Assembly: GCA_016708845.1 (NCBI GenBank)
Contig: JADJFB010000002.1
Location: forward strand, 124,001-188,000
Direction: 5' to 3'
DNA from: Bacteroidota bacterium
Lineage (GTDB): Bacteria; Bacteroidota; Bacteroidia; B-17B0; Aurantibacillaceae
DNA: 64,000 nt
The notes beneath the pieces were generated by a model. It saw only the letters and a program-made list of their open reading frames with translations. It searched no databases and was not told the DNA's origin. A program made the position numbers and the translations under genes. Of this stretch, positions 1 through 9,850 are shown in pieces; positions within the stretch are counted from its first letter, which is position 1, and every line of letters starts with the position of its first letter.

Positions 1-2579
1 AATTCACGAATTCCAACTGTTCCAGAGATATTAATATTATCTAAATAAAGGTTTTGTGATTCACCTCCATCAACATCATTTTTAAACCAGAAACGGAATT
101 TAACATCTCTCTTTCCAACAAGAGGAGAAGTACCAAAACTAGGTATAACTACTGTTTCCCATTTATAATTTGTTGCTGTATAGCTTGTTGCTGTACTCCA
201 AGGGTTATAAGGAGCATTAACTATACTACCAGTATTAGTAGCCATTACAGAAGCAGTTGGACTACCAATAAATGTTTTCCAAGTACCACCACAATCTAAA
301 CTGTATTGAACTTTAAAAGTATCACGTGTTACACCAGTTTTTCTAGCAAATGAATAATCAAATTGGAATCCAAGATTTGATACATTTGAAAAATCGTAAG
401 AAGCAGTCTCAATAATATCAACATGTCCAGCGTTTCCAAAAACACCAACATCACCATTTGCATTAGGTAATACTAAAGATTTTGTTTGACCTGGAACAAA
501 ACCAGCACCATATTGATTAGATATTTCCCATGTAGGAGAACCGATATCATTATTAGAAGGAACAAACCAACCAGCAGCAAAACCTTGGAAATTTTCAAAA
601 TCTTCAGATAATGTATCTGAAACAAATGCAGGTGCATTTGAATTCCAATTTGTAACTACTGAGCTAATCGTTTTTGTTGAAACACCTTGAGCATTAGTTA
701 CAGTTAATGAAACCGAATAAGAACCAGGAGTTGAATAAGTAACTGTTTCGATTGCTGCTGTAGAAGTTGATGGTGTACCACCTTCAAATTGCCAAACATA
801 TGATAAACCAGTTCCATTAAATGCTGTACTTGTATACACAATTGACTGTCCAGCACAAGTACTCATTTTATTTGAAGCAAAATCAGCTACCGGAGCACAA
901 GGAGAAACTGTAGTTGGAGTATATACTGTATCGTTTTGATTTGTAGTTGAATTAAAAGTGATTGTTCTGTTTAAGATACCAGTAAAATATAAATTCTCAT
1001 TTGTAATCAACATACTTCTATTTCCAACAGCAGAAGTTGCAGATAATCTTACTTTATCATTTTGCCCTTTTGTAAACATTTTAGGGCAAGAAGAATAATC
1101 CATGATATTTTCAATATTTGGTCTTGTAGCATCACAAGTAGCCATTGTTTTATTTACACCAGTTGTAGGTGAAGGAGTAGTTCCAATATTTAAATTATAC
1201 TCTTCAAATTCACCATTAGTTAAAGATGCAGTTGCTCCAGTAACAGGAACGTTACTTGTAATTACTCTCATTCTATATAATGCATAAGAAGCAGCAGGAA
1301 TTACATGACTTGCTGTAAAAGTTTGTGTACCAAATAATGATGCTGATGACGTAAAAATATTTTCACTTGCATCAGCAAAATCCCCATCTTTATTATAATC
1401 AATATAAACACCAACATAATTATTTTCAGCAGCTTTCGCTACACTAGTAATAGTAATTGTTTGTGCAGCACCACCAGCGTTAAAATCGTTACCATATACC
1501 ATCGAAAAATCAGAATACTCACCTGCTGTACCAGTTGCTACAACATTTGAAGTATCATTTAATGGAACAATAGATGTTCCATTAAATGTAAATAAGTTTC
1601 TTACGATTGTTCCATTTAATGAGTTTAATGCAGTAATGTTATCCATTTTACCAAATTTAACTCTAGTAATATCAGAACTATCTGCAGGAGTAGATACAAC
1701 TGGTGCAGTAGTATATGCTGCCGGTTTAGGGCAAGTACTAAAGAAACCTGTTGTCGGAGGAGTATCAGCAATGTCATCATTTCCACATTCAAAACCTGGT
1801 TCATTTGAACTACCAAACGTATGGCTTAAACCAAACCAATGTCCAATTTCATGACTTAAAGAACGAGCATTTAAACCACCAGTTAAAAAATCATTACGAT
1901 AAACAATAGCATCAGCTGCAGTAACAGGTGATGTACCAGGTAAATAAGTGTATCCAACAATAATTCCACCACCAACTACTGGTCCACCAGAAACAATGTT
2001 TTTTACAATATAAATATTTAAATATTTAGATGGATTCCAATCACCAATACCATAAGTACTGTATTTATAATTAAACACATCCCCTTGAGACCATTGCGTG
2101 TTATCATCATAATGGTGAATAATACCATTTGTACAATTTCCTTGAGGGTCTTTTTGTGCCAATACAAAACGCATGTTAGCATCTTCATACAAAGGTTGAA
2201 ACAAAGGATCTATTTGATTCACATCTAAACCTAATTTACCATAATCGCTATTAACCTGCGCTAAAGCAAGGATACATTCATTATCATCAATATTTGCACC
2301 TGTTCCGTAAGGCTCACCTTGATGTAAAATATGGAATACAACAGGAACCGTATATGTTGGCTGAACTGAAGATGTTTTTGAGGCTGCATTTTGCTGTAAA
2401 AAAGCTTGATACTCAGCTCTAGAAGCAGCTTCAGCAGCGTTTAATTTAGCAGCATAACCTGGTAAATTTTTTATAAAATATTCGCGGGCTTGGTAAGTAC
2501 CACAAGGTTGAATTTCCTGAGCCTTAATAGAAGCGGCCATCAAAAAGCAGGCTGTAGCACTAAGTAATAATTTTTTCAT
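1..2579 (-). CDS. secreted M43-family zinc metalloprotease with inserted GEVED domain and PKD domain (3' end outside window)
   Basis: Open frame of 859 codons running off the left edge, so the C-terminus (where a type IX secretion tail would be expected) is not visible. It starts with a signal peptide (residues 1-20, ending in SIKAQ). The metzincin zinc site HEIGHWFGLSH is at about residues 243-253 and the Met-turn region NIMDYS at about 491-496, which places it in the pappalysin (M43) group of secreted peptidases. About 240 residues separate the two, far more than usual, because a GEVED-type beta domain (calcium-loop-like DYNKDGDF; signature GEFEEY near residue 456) lies between them. A PKD-like domain follows at about 560-635, then a jelly-roll/MAM-like region. 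Likely function: extracellular protein degradation. Confidence 0.9.
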   Translation of the reverse strand, partial: MKKLLLSATACFLMAASIKAQEIQPCGTYQAREYFIKNLPGYAAKLNAAEAASRAEYQAFLQQNAASKTSSVQPTYTVPVVFHILHQGEPYGTGANIDDNECILALAQVNSDYGKLGLDVNQIDPLFQPLYEDANMRFVLAQKDPQGNCTNGIIHHYDDNTQWSQGDVFNYKYSTYGIGDWNPSKYLNIYIVKNIVSGGPVVGGGIIVGYTYLPGTSPVTAADAIVYRNDFLTGGLNARSLSHEIGHWFGLSHTFGSSNEPGFECGNDDIADTPPTTGFFSTCPKPAAYTTAPVVSTPADSSDITRVKFGKMDNITALNSLNGTIVRNLFTFNGTSIVPLNDTSNVVATGTAGEYSDFSMVYGNDFNAGGAAQTITITSVAKAAENNYVGVYIDYNKDGDFADASENIFTSSASLFGTQTFTASHVIPAASYALYRMRVITSNVPVTGATASLTNGEFEEYNLNIGTTPSPTTGVNKTMATCDATRPNIENIMDYSSCPKMFTKGQNDKVRLSATSAVGNRSMLITNENLYFTGILNRTITFNSTTNQNDTVYTPTTVSPCAPVADFASNKMSTCAGQSIVYTSTAFNGTGLSYVWQFEGGTPSTSTAAIETVTYSTPGSYSVSLTVTNAQGVSTKTISSVVTNWNSNAPAFVSDTLSEDFENFQGFAAGWFVPSNNDIGSPTWEISNQYGAGFVPGQTKSLVLPNANGDVGVFGNAGHVDIIETASYDFSNVSNLGFQFDYSFARKTGVTRDTFKVQYSLDCGGTWKTFIGSPTASVMATNTGSIVNAPYNPWSTATSYTATNYKWETVVIPSFGTSPLVGKRDVKFRFWFKNDVDGGESQNLYLDNINISGTVGIRE

Positions 2580-2625
2580 TTTTATATAATTTATAAATTA
2601 AATAAATGGGGATTTATTATAAAGA

Positions 2626-2655
2626 CAAACTTAACGATTAATTTAATTAATACAA
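2626..2655 (-). promoter_or_regulatory. Bacteroidota-type promoter for the M43 protease gene
   Basis: Read on the minus strand, a TTG (2655-2653) is followed after 19 nt by TAAGTTTG (2633-2626). This matches the phylum consensus TTG-N19-TAnnTTTG and lies about 47 nt before the start codon. No strong Shine-Dalgarno precedes the gene, as is usual in this phylum. Confidence 0.6.
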
Positions 2656-2725
2656 AATATTGTTAAAAAGTTGATAACACCCAAATTGTTAAAATTTTAA
2701 GATTCTGATTATCAATTAACTTGAT

Positions 2726-3460
2726 TTACTTGATTTCTTTCCACTCGGTTAAATCTCTGATAACAACCGAGGCGCAAGTCATCCCAAAAACTGCTGGGAT
2801 ATAAGAAATAGTGCCATAAGCTGATTTCTTGAAATTAGTACCATCTGTTTTCATAATGGAGCGTTTATCTGGTAATTCAGTAGAAAAAACAGCTTTAAAC
2901 CCTTTTCTAATACCTACCTCTTTTAGCCTTTTACGCAAATAATAAGCCATTGGACAATGACAAGTTTTAGAAATATCTAATACTTTTAATTGAGTAGGAT
3001 CCATTTTCCCCCCTGCTCCCATCGAAGACACTAAATTATGTCCCATATCCAAGGAAGTTTTAATTAAATGTACTTTGGGAGTAATACTATCGATGGCATC
3101 AATCACATAATCAAACTTTTGTTGAAGTAAAAGAACCATTTTTTCAGGATCTTGAAATTCAGAAATCACATTCAATTTTACAGAAGGATTAATTTGCAAC
3201 ATGCGTTCTTGCATCAACTTAGCTTTACCCATACCATGTGTGGTTGATAAGGCTTGTAATTGACGATTTCTATTTGTTGGATCAACCACGTCTCCATCAA
3301 CAATGGTTAACTCTCCAATTCCTGCGCGACACAATGCTTCGGCTGCATACGACCCTACTCCACCTAAACCAACAATAAGTACATGTGCTTTTTGTAAATT
3401 ATCAATTCCTGTATCGCCAACTAAAAGACGAGTGCGTTGCATCCAATGTTTATCTTCCAT
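2726..3460 (-). CDS. tcdA: tRNA threonylcarbamoyladenosine dehydratase (TcdA/CsdL)
   Basis: ThiF/MoeB/E1-like enzyme of 244 residues that uses ATP to cyclise t6A at tRNA position 37 to ct6A. The nucleotide-binding glycine motif GLGGVG is at residues 31-36, followed by the acidic IVDGDVVD segment and the NRNRQ motif typical of the family. The SSMGAGGKMDP segment and the C-terminal region match the TcdA subgroup rather than MoeB or ThiF. Its start overlaps the end of the TatD-like gene by 11 bp, so the two are probably co-transcribed. Length is normal for the family and the frame is intact. Confidence 0.92.
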   Translation of the reverse strand: MEDKHWMQRTRLLVGDTGIDNLQKAHVLIVGLGGVGSYAAEALCRAGIGELTIVDGDVVDPTNRNRQLQALSTTHGMGKAKLMQERMLQINPSVKLNVISEFQDPEKMVLLLQQKFDYVIDAIDSITPKVHLIKTSLDMGHNLVSSMGAGGKMDPTQLKVLDISKTCHCPMAYYLRKRLKEVGIRKGFKAVFSTELPDKRSIMKTDGTNFKKSAYGTISYIPAVFGMTCASVVIRDLTEWKEIK

Positions 3461-4103
3461 TTGTTTTAAATAAGACTGTGAAATTAGTATAAATTTTTTC
3501 TTTTAAATCATCTTCTTGTATTTGAAAACAAGCAGCTGCTTTTTTATATACTTCTTCTATTAAAACAGATTCGTTATTATCAGTTTCAAGAAATAATTTT
3601 TCAAGTGGTAAAACATTAAAATCAACGTCTTTTTTTTTGAAAATTGAATAATTTAATGAAATGTAGAATCCTTTATCTGTCAATTGTTTCGCTAATTGTA
3701 ATGACTTATTAAATCCATGAATAACTAAGGGAATTTTAGAATGATATTGCGTACAAATTTCTATCAATTCATCAAAAGCTTTTACACAATGTATGATGAC
3801 TGGCTTTTGAAATTTAACTGCTAAATCTAACTGAGAAATAAATACTATTTTTTGAAGCTCTAAATCAATATTAATTATTTTATCTAAACCACATTCACCA
3901 ATTGCTAAGCAATTTGGATGTTGAATTATTTTTTTAAATTCCAATGTCGAAACTTGTAAATCAGCGTCCCACGGGTGAATTCCGATAGAAAAATATTTTT
4001 CCAAATAAATATCTTTATCAAAACCAAAACGGTTATTAAACAAAAACACACCATTATCTTTCGATAAATGGTGTGTATGTATGTTAATGTATGGGTTTGA
4101 CAA
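3450..4103 (-). CDS. TatD family metal-dependent hydrolase
   Basis: A 217-residue TIM-barrel amidohydrolase, slightly shorter than classical TatD (about 260). Metal ligands are visible: HTH at residues 9-11, Glu70 in IGECGLD, His105 in VIIHC, His129 in VIHG and Asp175 in LETDN. The family acts on DNA 3' ends or related phosphoesters; the exact substrate here is unknown. It sits 2 bp after the upstream alpha-oxoamine synthase gene and overlaps tcdA by 11 bp, suggesting one minus-strand operon. Confidence 0.85.
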   Translation of the reverse strand: MSNPYINIHTHHLSKDNGVFLFNNRFGFDKDIYLEKYFSIGIHPWDADLQVSTLEFKKIIQHPNCLAIGECGLDKIINIDLELQKIVFISQLDLAVKFQKPVIIHCVKAFDELIEICTQYHSKIPLVIHGFNKSLQLAKQLTDKGFYISLNYSIFKKKDVDFNVLPLEKLFLETDNNESVLIEEVYKKAAACFQIQEDDLKEKIYTNFTVLFKTNGR

Positions 4104-4105
4104 AA

Positions 4106-5365
4106 CTATAATGCTTGAGAAAAACCTTCTCTGATTTCGTCAGCTACATACTGACCACCATATAACTTATCTTTAATTTTAGAAAAACATTCAATCGTAT
4201 ATCTTACATCTTCTGATGTATGCATAGCCGTTGGAATTAAACGTAAAATAATCATTCCTTTAGGAATTACTGGATAAACAACCATTGAACAGAAAATCCC
4301 AAAATTTTCACGTAAATCAATTACCATGTTTGTTGCTTCAGGTATTGATCCATTCATATAAACTGGTGTTACAGGAGTGTTAGTCACACCAATATTAAAA
4401 CCTGCATCAACTAATCCCTTTTGTAACTCGCCAGCAATGTCCCATAATTTAGTACGGTATTCTGGATGTTTATTAATTAACTCTAAACGTTTTAATAGAC
4501 CATAAACCAATGGCATTGGTAATGATTTAGCGAAAATTTGAGAACGCATATTGTAACGTAAATACGTTACAACTTGTTTTGTAGAACTAATATAACCTCC
4601 AATTAATGCAAATGATTTAGCAAACGTTCCAAAGTAAATATCAATTCCATCTTGGCAACCTTGTTGTTCACCTGTTCCACCACCGTTTGGACCTAATGTA
4701 CCAACACCATGAGCATCATCCACAAATAAACGGAAAGTGAATTTTTTCTTTAATTCAACTATCTCTTTTAATTTTCCTTGGTCGCCACGCATACCAAACA
4801 CGCCTTCAGTAATTACTAAAATACCACCGCCAGTTTGTTCTGCTAAACGTTGTGCACGAACTAATTGTTTTTCGCAATCTTCAATATCGTTATGTTTAAA
4901 CACAAAACGTTTTCCCATGTGCAAACGCACACCATCTAAAATACAAGCATGAGATTCTGCATCGTAAACAATCACATCATGTCTATCAACTAATGCATCA
5001 ATAGCAGACACCATTGCTTGGTAACCAAAATTACAAAGAATCGTATCTTCTTTTTTCGATAATTTAGATAAACCTTGCTCTAATTGCTCATGTAAATCAG
5101 AGTTTCCACTCATCATACGAGCACCCATCGGTAATGCTAAACCAAATTTAGTAGCGCCTTCAATATCTGCTTGTCTAACTTCTGGATGATTTGCTAATCC
5201 TAAGTAGTTGTTTAAACTCCAGTTTAATAATTGTTTTCCTCTGAAACCCATGTGTGGAGAAACATCTCCTTCTAATTTTGGAAATGTAAAATAACCGTGA
5301 GATGCTTTTGAATGCTCTCCGATAGGTCCCATGTTCTTTTCAATTTTTGCGAATATATCTTTCAT
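4106..5365 (-). CDS. PLP-dependent alpha-oxoamine synthase (KBL/serine palmitoyltransferase-like)
   Basis: A 419-residue fold-type I PLP enzyme. Cofactor residues are clear: His139 (AESHA), Asp217/His219 (DDAHGVG) and the Schiff-base Lys250 (GTFAKSF). The family condenses an amino acid with an acyl-CoA or acyl-ACP with decarboxylation; members include glycine C-acetyltransferase, BioF and serine palmitoyltransferase. In Bacteroidota close relatives make sphingoid bases or sulfonolipid (capnine) precursors. The sequence does not tell me which. A role in sphingolipid or sulfonolipid synthesis is an inference from the phylum; no adjacent bio or threonine genes argue for BioF or KBL. Confidence 0.85.
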   Translation of the reverse strand: MKDIFAKIEKNMGPIGEHSKASHGYFTFPKLEGDVSPHMGFRGKQLLNWSLNNYLGLANHPEVRQADIEGATKFGLALPMGARMMSGNSDLHEQLEQGLSKLSKKEDTILCNFGYQAMVSAIDALVDRHDVIVYDAESHACILDGVRLHMGKRFVFKHNDIEDCEKQLVRAQRLAEQTGGGILVITEGVFGMRGDQGKLKEIVELKKKFTFRLFVDDAHGVGTLGPNGGGTGEQQGCQDGIDIYFGTFAKSFALIGGYISSTKQVVTYLRYNMRSQIFAKSLPMPLVYGLLKRLELINKHPEYRTKLWDIAGELQKGLVDAGFNIGVTNTPVTPVYMNGSIPEATNMVIDLRENFGIFCSMVVYPVIPKGMIILRLIPTAMHTSEDVRYTIECFSKIKDKLYGGQYVADEIREGFSQAL

Positions 5366-5421
5366 AATAATTTGTGATTTTAGAGGTGTTGAAATTTATA
5401 GAAGGTTCAAAATTAATAAAA

Positions 5422-6195
5422 TTAAATGACTTTTTTAATGACTCTTAACATGTGAGAGTATTTTTTATTATCAGAATGAAAAATACCGTAATGATCAAAC
5501 TTATCAATACGCACACAACCGCTAGCATGAATGATTTGCTGATTTTCCAAAACAATCCCAACATGAACGATGTTTCCTTCTTCGTTATCAAAAAAGGCTA
5601 AATCGCCTGCTTCGGCTTCTTCTACAAAGCTTAAAGGTGTTCCAATTTCTACTTGCTGACTAGCATCTCGTGGTAATTGATAACCATTTAATTTATACAC
5701 TAATTGTGTAAATCCAGAACAGTCAATACCAAAAGGACTTCTGCCACCCCACAAATAAGGAGCATTTAAAAATAAATAAGCTGTATCTTTTAAATCTTTA
5801 ACTGTCTTTTTAATTTGAATATCTGATGTTTGTCCCTCAAATAAATATTCAGAGTCACCAATCTTTAACTTTCCATTTTTAAAATTTGGCAAACTTGCAC
5901 CAACCGTTATTGGAAAAACAGAATTATTACTGACATTACTAATTACCTGAACCAACTCTGAACTTAAAGTATTATTAACTAGAGATTTATAATCGGCTGT
6001 TGTGATACGATTATGTTGTTTGGCGCTAATCCAACAAGGGTAATTATCGTAATTGGTAGTAATTTGAATCCAATCTTCTCTGTCTTCAATTATGGTGTAG
6101 GTTTCGCCAAATAATAATTGCGTTACCATTTCGCTGGTGCTAGATGGTTCTTTCCTGCATGGAATAACACTAAGAGAGCAAATGCCAAAATTCAT
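5422..6195 (-). CDS. NlpC/P60 (C40) peptidase with N-terminal bacterial SH3 domains
   Basis: A 257-residue protein with two SH3-like segments (about residues 1-65 and 85-125) and a C-terminal NlpC/P60 domain. Catalytic residues are Cys159 (GIDCSGF), His211 (IVHVGIV) and His223 (IIHAS). The layout resembles YkfC-like gamma-D-glutamyl-diamino acid endopeptidases that process cell-wall peptides. There is no signal peptide, which favours a cytoplasmic muropeptide-recycling role over wall hydrolysis, as in YkfC. It ends 56 bp downstream of the alpha-oxoamine synthase start and may be separately transcribed. Confidence 0.85.
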   Translation of the reverse strand: MNFGICSLSVIPCRKEPSSTSEMVTQLLFGETYTIIEDREDWIQITTNYDNYPCWISAKQHNRITTADYKSLVNNTLSSELVQVISNVSNNSVFPITVGASLPNFKNGKLKIGDSEYLFEGQTSDIQIKKTVKDLKDTAYLFLNAPYLWGGRSPFGIDCSGFTQLVYKLNGYQLPRDASQQVEIGTPLSFVEEAEAGDLAFFDNEEGNIVHVGIVLENQQIIHASGCVRIDKFDHYGIFHSDNKKYSHMLRVIKKVI

Positions 6196-6229
6196 ACGTA
6201 ATTAATATTATTTTTAATGGTCGTATGGC

Positions 6230-6277
6230 ATAGCCATGTTATTTTAATGCCTTTTGCACTCAAAGAAACATGGCTAT
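6230..6277. repeat. inverted repeat upstream of the ABC exporter
   Basis: ATAGCCATGTT (6230-6240) and its exact complement AACATGGCTAT (6267-6277) flank a 26-nt loop in the divergent intergenic space between the C40 peptidase and the ABC exporter. It has no following T-run, so it is not a typical terminator. It could be an operator or a small dispersed palindrome. I see nothing else in the remaining intergenic bases. Confidence 0.5.
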
Positions 6278-6410
6278 TTCATAGGACTAAATTAAAGTTT
6301 GTTTGAGCACAACGTTAATCAATCTTAAATAGTTATTCACTATCCATTATTAATTGATGAGATAAAAACATTAGTCGTAATTTTACGTTTCTTTTTTAAA
6401 GACAATATTC

Positions 6411-8159
6411 ATGAAAATTCTATATACCTACATAAAAACTCACAAACCATTGCTTTTTTTAGCGCTATTTTTAGCCGCTATCAATCAATGCTTCTCTCTT
6501 TGCGACTCCATCATCACTGGTAAATTAATGAACGAATGCGGTGTAGGATTAGCAAACTTTGATCATAATTATGCAAATTTCACCAAGGCTGTAATTGGCT
6601 GGTTAGCATTGTCGTTAGGCGCTGCTATGATGTCGAGAATTGCTAAAAATTTTCAAGACTATTTTACAAATATAATAATACAACGAGTTGGAGCTCAAAT
6701 GTATACAGATGGTATCCAAAAAGCACTTCAATTGCCATATCAAGATTTTGAAGATCAAAGAAGTGGTGAAACATTAGGCAAATTACAAAAAGTAAAAAGT
6801 GATTGTGAGAAGTTTATTACATTTTCAATTTCCATGATTTTTCAATCATTGGTAGGAGTTACTTTTGTTGTTATTTATGCCGTAAATATCCATTGGTTAT
6901 TGGGACCAATATTTTTGGCAACTGTTCCTGTCATCGCTTTTATTAGTTCTTTCTTAGGTAAAAAAATCAAAAAGGTATCAAAAGAAATACTAGGAGAAAC
7001 CACTGCATTAGCAGGTGCGACTACAGAATCCTTAAGAAATATTGAGTTGGTAAAAAGCTTAGGATTGACTGAACAAGAGGTTAATCGTTTAAATACAACT
7101 ACCATTAAAATCTTAGGATTAGAATTGAAAAAGGTTCGTTTTATTCGTTCATTAAGTTTTATTCAAGGCACTACTGTTCACTTTATGAGAACCAGTTTAG
7201 TGTTTGCATTATATCTATTTTTGTTTCATGACATCATTAAGCCTGGTGATTTAATTACTTTAATGTTTTTCTCTTTCTTTTTATTTAATCCATTACAAGA
7301 GCTCGGAAATGTGATTGCAACCTATAATGAAACTAAAGCGTCGATGGATAACTTTAGTAAATTAATGGAATCAAAAAGTGAAGCGAAACCTGAAAGTCCG
7401 AAAACAATTGGCGCTATTAACAATTTACGTTTTTCTAATATTACATTCAAACATCAAACCGCAAATTCATACGCAGTAAAAGATATTTCGTTTCAAGCCA
7501 ATGCTGGAGAAACGATTGCTTTTGTTGGTCCATCAGGAAGTGGAAAAACAACCTTAGTTAAAATGTTAGTAGGTTTATATAATCCAAACGAAGGTGATAT
7601 TTTTTACAATGAGAAAAATGCCAAAGAAATTGACTTAACGGAATTAAGACAACAATTAGGATTTGTAACTCAAGATGCTCAGTTATTTAGCGGCACTATT
7701 AAAGATAATTTATTGTTCGTAAAACCAACCGCTACAGACGAAGAGATAAATGACGTGTTACAAAAAGCTGCCTGCCAAAATTTACTGAAACGTGCCGAAA
7801 ATGGTTTAAATACAACTATTGGCGAAGGTGGCATTAAAGTATCAGGTGGAGAGAAACAACGTTTATCAATTGCTAGAGCGTTATTACGTAATCCTCGTTT
7901 ATTAATATTTGATGAAGCTACTTCTGCTTTAGATTCGATTACTGAAGAAGAAATTACGCAAACCATTAGAAATATTTCTTCAAAGAAAGACCAAATTACC
8001 GTTTTAATTGCACATCGTTTATCTACCATTATGCATGCTGATAAAATATTTGTATTAGAGCAAGGCAAAATAATTGAACAAGGCAAACATGCAGATTTAT
8101 TAAATGAAAAAGGCTTATACTATGCCATGTGGAGACAACAAATTGGTGAAAGGAAGTAA
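6411..8159 (+). CDS. ABC transporter, fused permease/ATP-binding protein (MsbA-like exporter)
   Basis: A 582-residue half-transporter. Six transmembrane segments occupy about residues 10-310; the nucleotide-binding domain follows. Walker A GPSGSGKT is at 373-380, the signature VSGGEKQRLS near 475-485, Walker B LLIFDEATSALD near 500, and the switch histidine in AHRLST near 537. Half-transporters of this type work as dimers and export lipids, peptides or drugs; the substrate is not evident. It is divergent from the C40 peptidase gene and converges on the HPP gene with 2 bp between stops. The frame is intact and the length typical. Confidence 0.9.
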   Translation: MKILYTYIKTHKPLLFLALFLAAINQCFSLCDSIITGKLMNECGVGLANFDHNYANFTKAVIGWLALSLGAAMMSRIAKNFQDYFTNIIIQRVGAQMYTDGIQKALQLPYQDFEDQRSGETLGKLQKVKSDCEKFITFSISMIFQSLVGVTFVVIYAVNIHWLLGPIFLATVPVIAFISSFLGKKIKKVSKEILGETTALAGATTESLRNIELVKSLGLTEQEVNRLNTTTIKILGLELKKVRFIRSLSFIQGTTVHFMRTSLVFALYLFLFHDIIKPGDLITLMFFSFFLFNPLQELGNVIATYNETKASMDNFSKLMESKSEAKPESPKTIGAINNLRFSNITFKHQTANSYAVKDISFQANAGETIAFVGPSGSGKTTLVKMLVGLYNPNEGDIFYNEKNAKEIDLTELRQQLGFVTQDAQLFSGTIKDNLLFVKPTATDEEINDVLQKAACQNLLKRAENGLNTTIGEGGIKVSGGEKQRLSIARALLRNPRLLIFDEATSALDSITEEEITQTIRNISSKKDQITVLIAHRLSTIMHADKIFVLEQGKIIEQGKHADLLNEKGLYYAMWRQQIGERK

Positions 8160-8161
8160 TT

Positions 8162-8710
8162 TTATTTCTTATAAGGATAGCTTCTATTCTTAGGAATATT
8201 GTTAATGATAACGGCTACCGTAAACAAAATCAATACTCCAGATAAAACAGGAGACAGTATATAATAAAATCCTAAGGCTTTTATTTTTTCGGAACCAATG
8301 TTTGCAATCAAGGCTGTTGCCCCTCCAGGAGGATGCATGGTTTTAGTTATTTGCATGGATACAATCGACAAAGAAACAGCTAAGGCTGATGATAGCCATA
8401 TTTGGTCGGGAATTAATTTATGAATTAGCACGCCAATAAAAGCACTAATTAAATGTCCGAAAATTAAATTACGAGGTTGAGCTAAAGGACTATTTGTAGC
8501 ACCAAAAATTAAAACAGCAGTAGCACCAAAGGAACCTATTAATAAAATGTTATCAGTTTGTCCAAATTGAGTGCCTTGTAAATATCCTAAAGCTGCAATG
8601 CCAATAAAGGCACCAACAAAAGTCCAAATGTGATCAGATGGATTTAAAATAGTTTGCTTATAAACAACATATTTTGATTTACGATAAGCTCTATTAATTT
8701 TTTGTTTCAC
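8162..8710 (-). CDS. HPP family membrane protein
   Basis: A 182-residue integral membrane protein with the family signature HPPGGATAL in a loop between hydrophobic segments; four or five membrane spans are visible. HPP proteins include plastid nitrite transporters, and some bacterial members are suspected anion channels. No nitrite or nitrogen genes are nearby, so the substrate is unknown. It begins 2 bp after the glycosyltransferase stop, so the pair is probably co-transcribed. The N-terminal 40 residues are basic and cytoplasmic. Confidence 0.85.
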   Translation of the reverse strand: MKQKINRAYRKSKYVVYKQTILNPSDHIWTFVGAFIGIAALGYLQGTQFGQTDNILLIGSFGATAVLIFGATNSPLAQPRNLIFGHLISAFIGVLIHKLIPDQIWLSSALAVSLSIVSMQITKTMHPPGGATALIANIGSEKIKALGFYYILSPVLSGVLILFTVAVIINNIPKNRSYPYKK

Positions 8711-8712
8711 GG

Positions 8713-9834
8713 CTAATGAATAGTTTTTATCAAATCAACTAATTTTTGTTTTTCGAATTTCCAATTATTAGCAACTGCTGCTATTACTGTATTACTTTTA
8801 TATTCTAAATATTCTTTACTGCTTAAAAAATCGTGAATTTGAGACGCTATGTGTTTTGGATCATGATTTTCGATAAATGTTCCAATATGATAAGCATTTA
8901 TTAAATTTTCAATTTCTGGGAGCTTAGTTGCTAAAATTGGGATACCGGCATGCATATAATCAAACACTTTGTTTGGCAATGAAAAATGATAATTCATATT
9001 AGAATCCTTATCAATCGTTACTCCAAGGTTTGCGTTAGACGTATAATGCCTTAATTCGGATGCAGGAATCTTATCAATAAATTTGACTTTATTTTGCAGT
9101 TGATATTTTATGGTATTCTCCTTTAATTGATGAATCACATCGCCACTTCCAATAATTAAGAGTAAATAATTATCATCTAAATACTGAAATGCTTCTACTA
9201 ATTCTTCGGCACCACGCTGCACGTTTATTCCTGCACCTTGAAGAATTACTATTTTTTTAGTAAGAGGTAAATTTAATTCTGAACGTGATTTTAAACCCAC
9301 TATTTTAGGGTAATGAGGAATGTTTCTCACAAAAATAAATGGTACTTTATATTTATTGGTAAAGTAATTAGCAATACTTTGATTAACCGTAATACAATAT
9401 TTTAATTTAGGAACAATCCATGATTCCAGCTTTTCCCAAATGCGTTTTTTACTGGGATTGTTTTGTAGCTCTGGCACTTCACAAAAAATTTCGTGACTAT
9501 CATAAATCAATGGGATCCCTTTTAATTTAGATACTAAATAGTTGGGTAACAGGGTATCTAAATCATTTGCCAATAAAGCATCTGCTTTTGTAAAGAGCAA
9601 CACAAAAAATAAGCGAATATTAAAGAACACATAAAACTGCGGTCCTTGTTCAAATAACAATTTCATGCGTTTGCAATCGTAATCTCTTTTCTCTAAAGAC
9701 TTTGATGCTTTTTGCTGACGACCAACCAATAGTACTTGATAATTCAATTCAAATAAAACAGAACAGGTACGAGCTACGCGCTGGTCGGTAACAAGGTCAT
9801 TAATAACAGAAACTATGATTCTCTTTTTTTGCAT
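8713..9834 (-). CDS. family 4-like glycosyltransferase
   Basis: A 373-residue GT-B fold protein. The N-terminal half has a Rossmann start (IIVSVINDLVTDQRVAR), typical of bacterial group 1 transferases. The C-terminal half has the donor-binding pattern SLPNKVFDYMHAGIPILATKLPEI, split here as SLPNKVFDYMHAGIP then ILATKLPEI. It probably adds a sugar to a surface polysaccharide or lipid. No other polysaccharide genes are adjacent. Its start is 17 bp from the outer hairpin of the first DUF559 cassette, which may have separated it from an original promoter. Function is assigned by family only. Confidence 0.8.
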   Translation of the reverse strand: MQKKRIIVSVINDLVTDQRVARTCSVLFELNYQVLLVGRQQKASKSLEKRDYDCKRMKLLFEQGPQFYVFFNIRLFFVLLFTKADALLANDLDTLLPNYLVSKLKGIPLIYDSHEIFCEVPELQNNPSKKRIWEKLESWIVPKLKYCITVNQSIANYFTNKYKVPFIFVRNIPHYPKIVGLKSRSELNLPLTKKIVILQGAGINVQRGAEELVEAFQYLDDNYLLLIIGSGDVIHQLKENTIKYQLQNKVKFIDKIPASELRHYTSNANLGVTIDKDSNMNYHFSLPNKVFDYMHAGIPILATKLPEIENLINAYHIGTFIENHDPKHIASQIHDFLSSKEYLEYKSNTVIAAVANNWKFEKQKLVDLIKTIH

Positions 9835-9850
9835 TTTACACTTAGCATAT

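Noticed and set aside
4737..4952. Plus-strand ORF within the alpha-oxoamine synthase gene
   Set aside because: Reverse-complement shadow of a well-supported gene.
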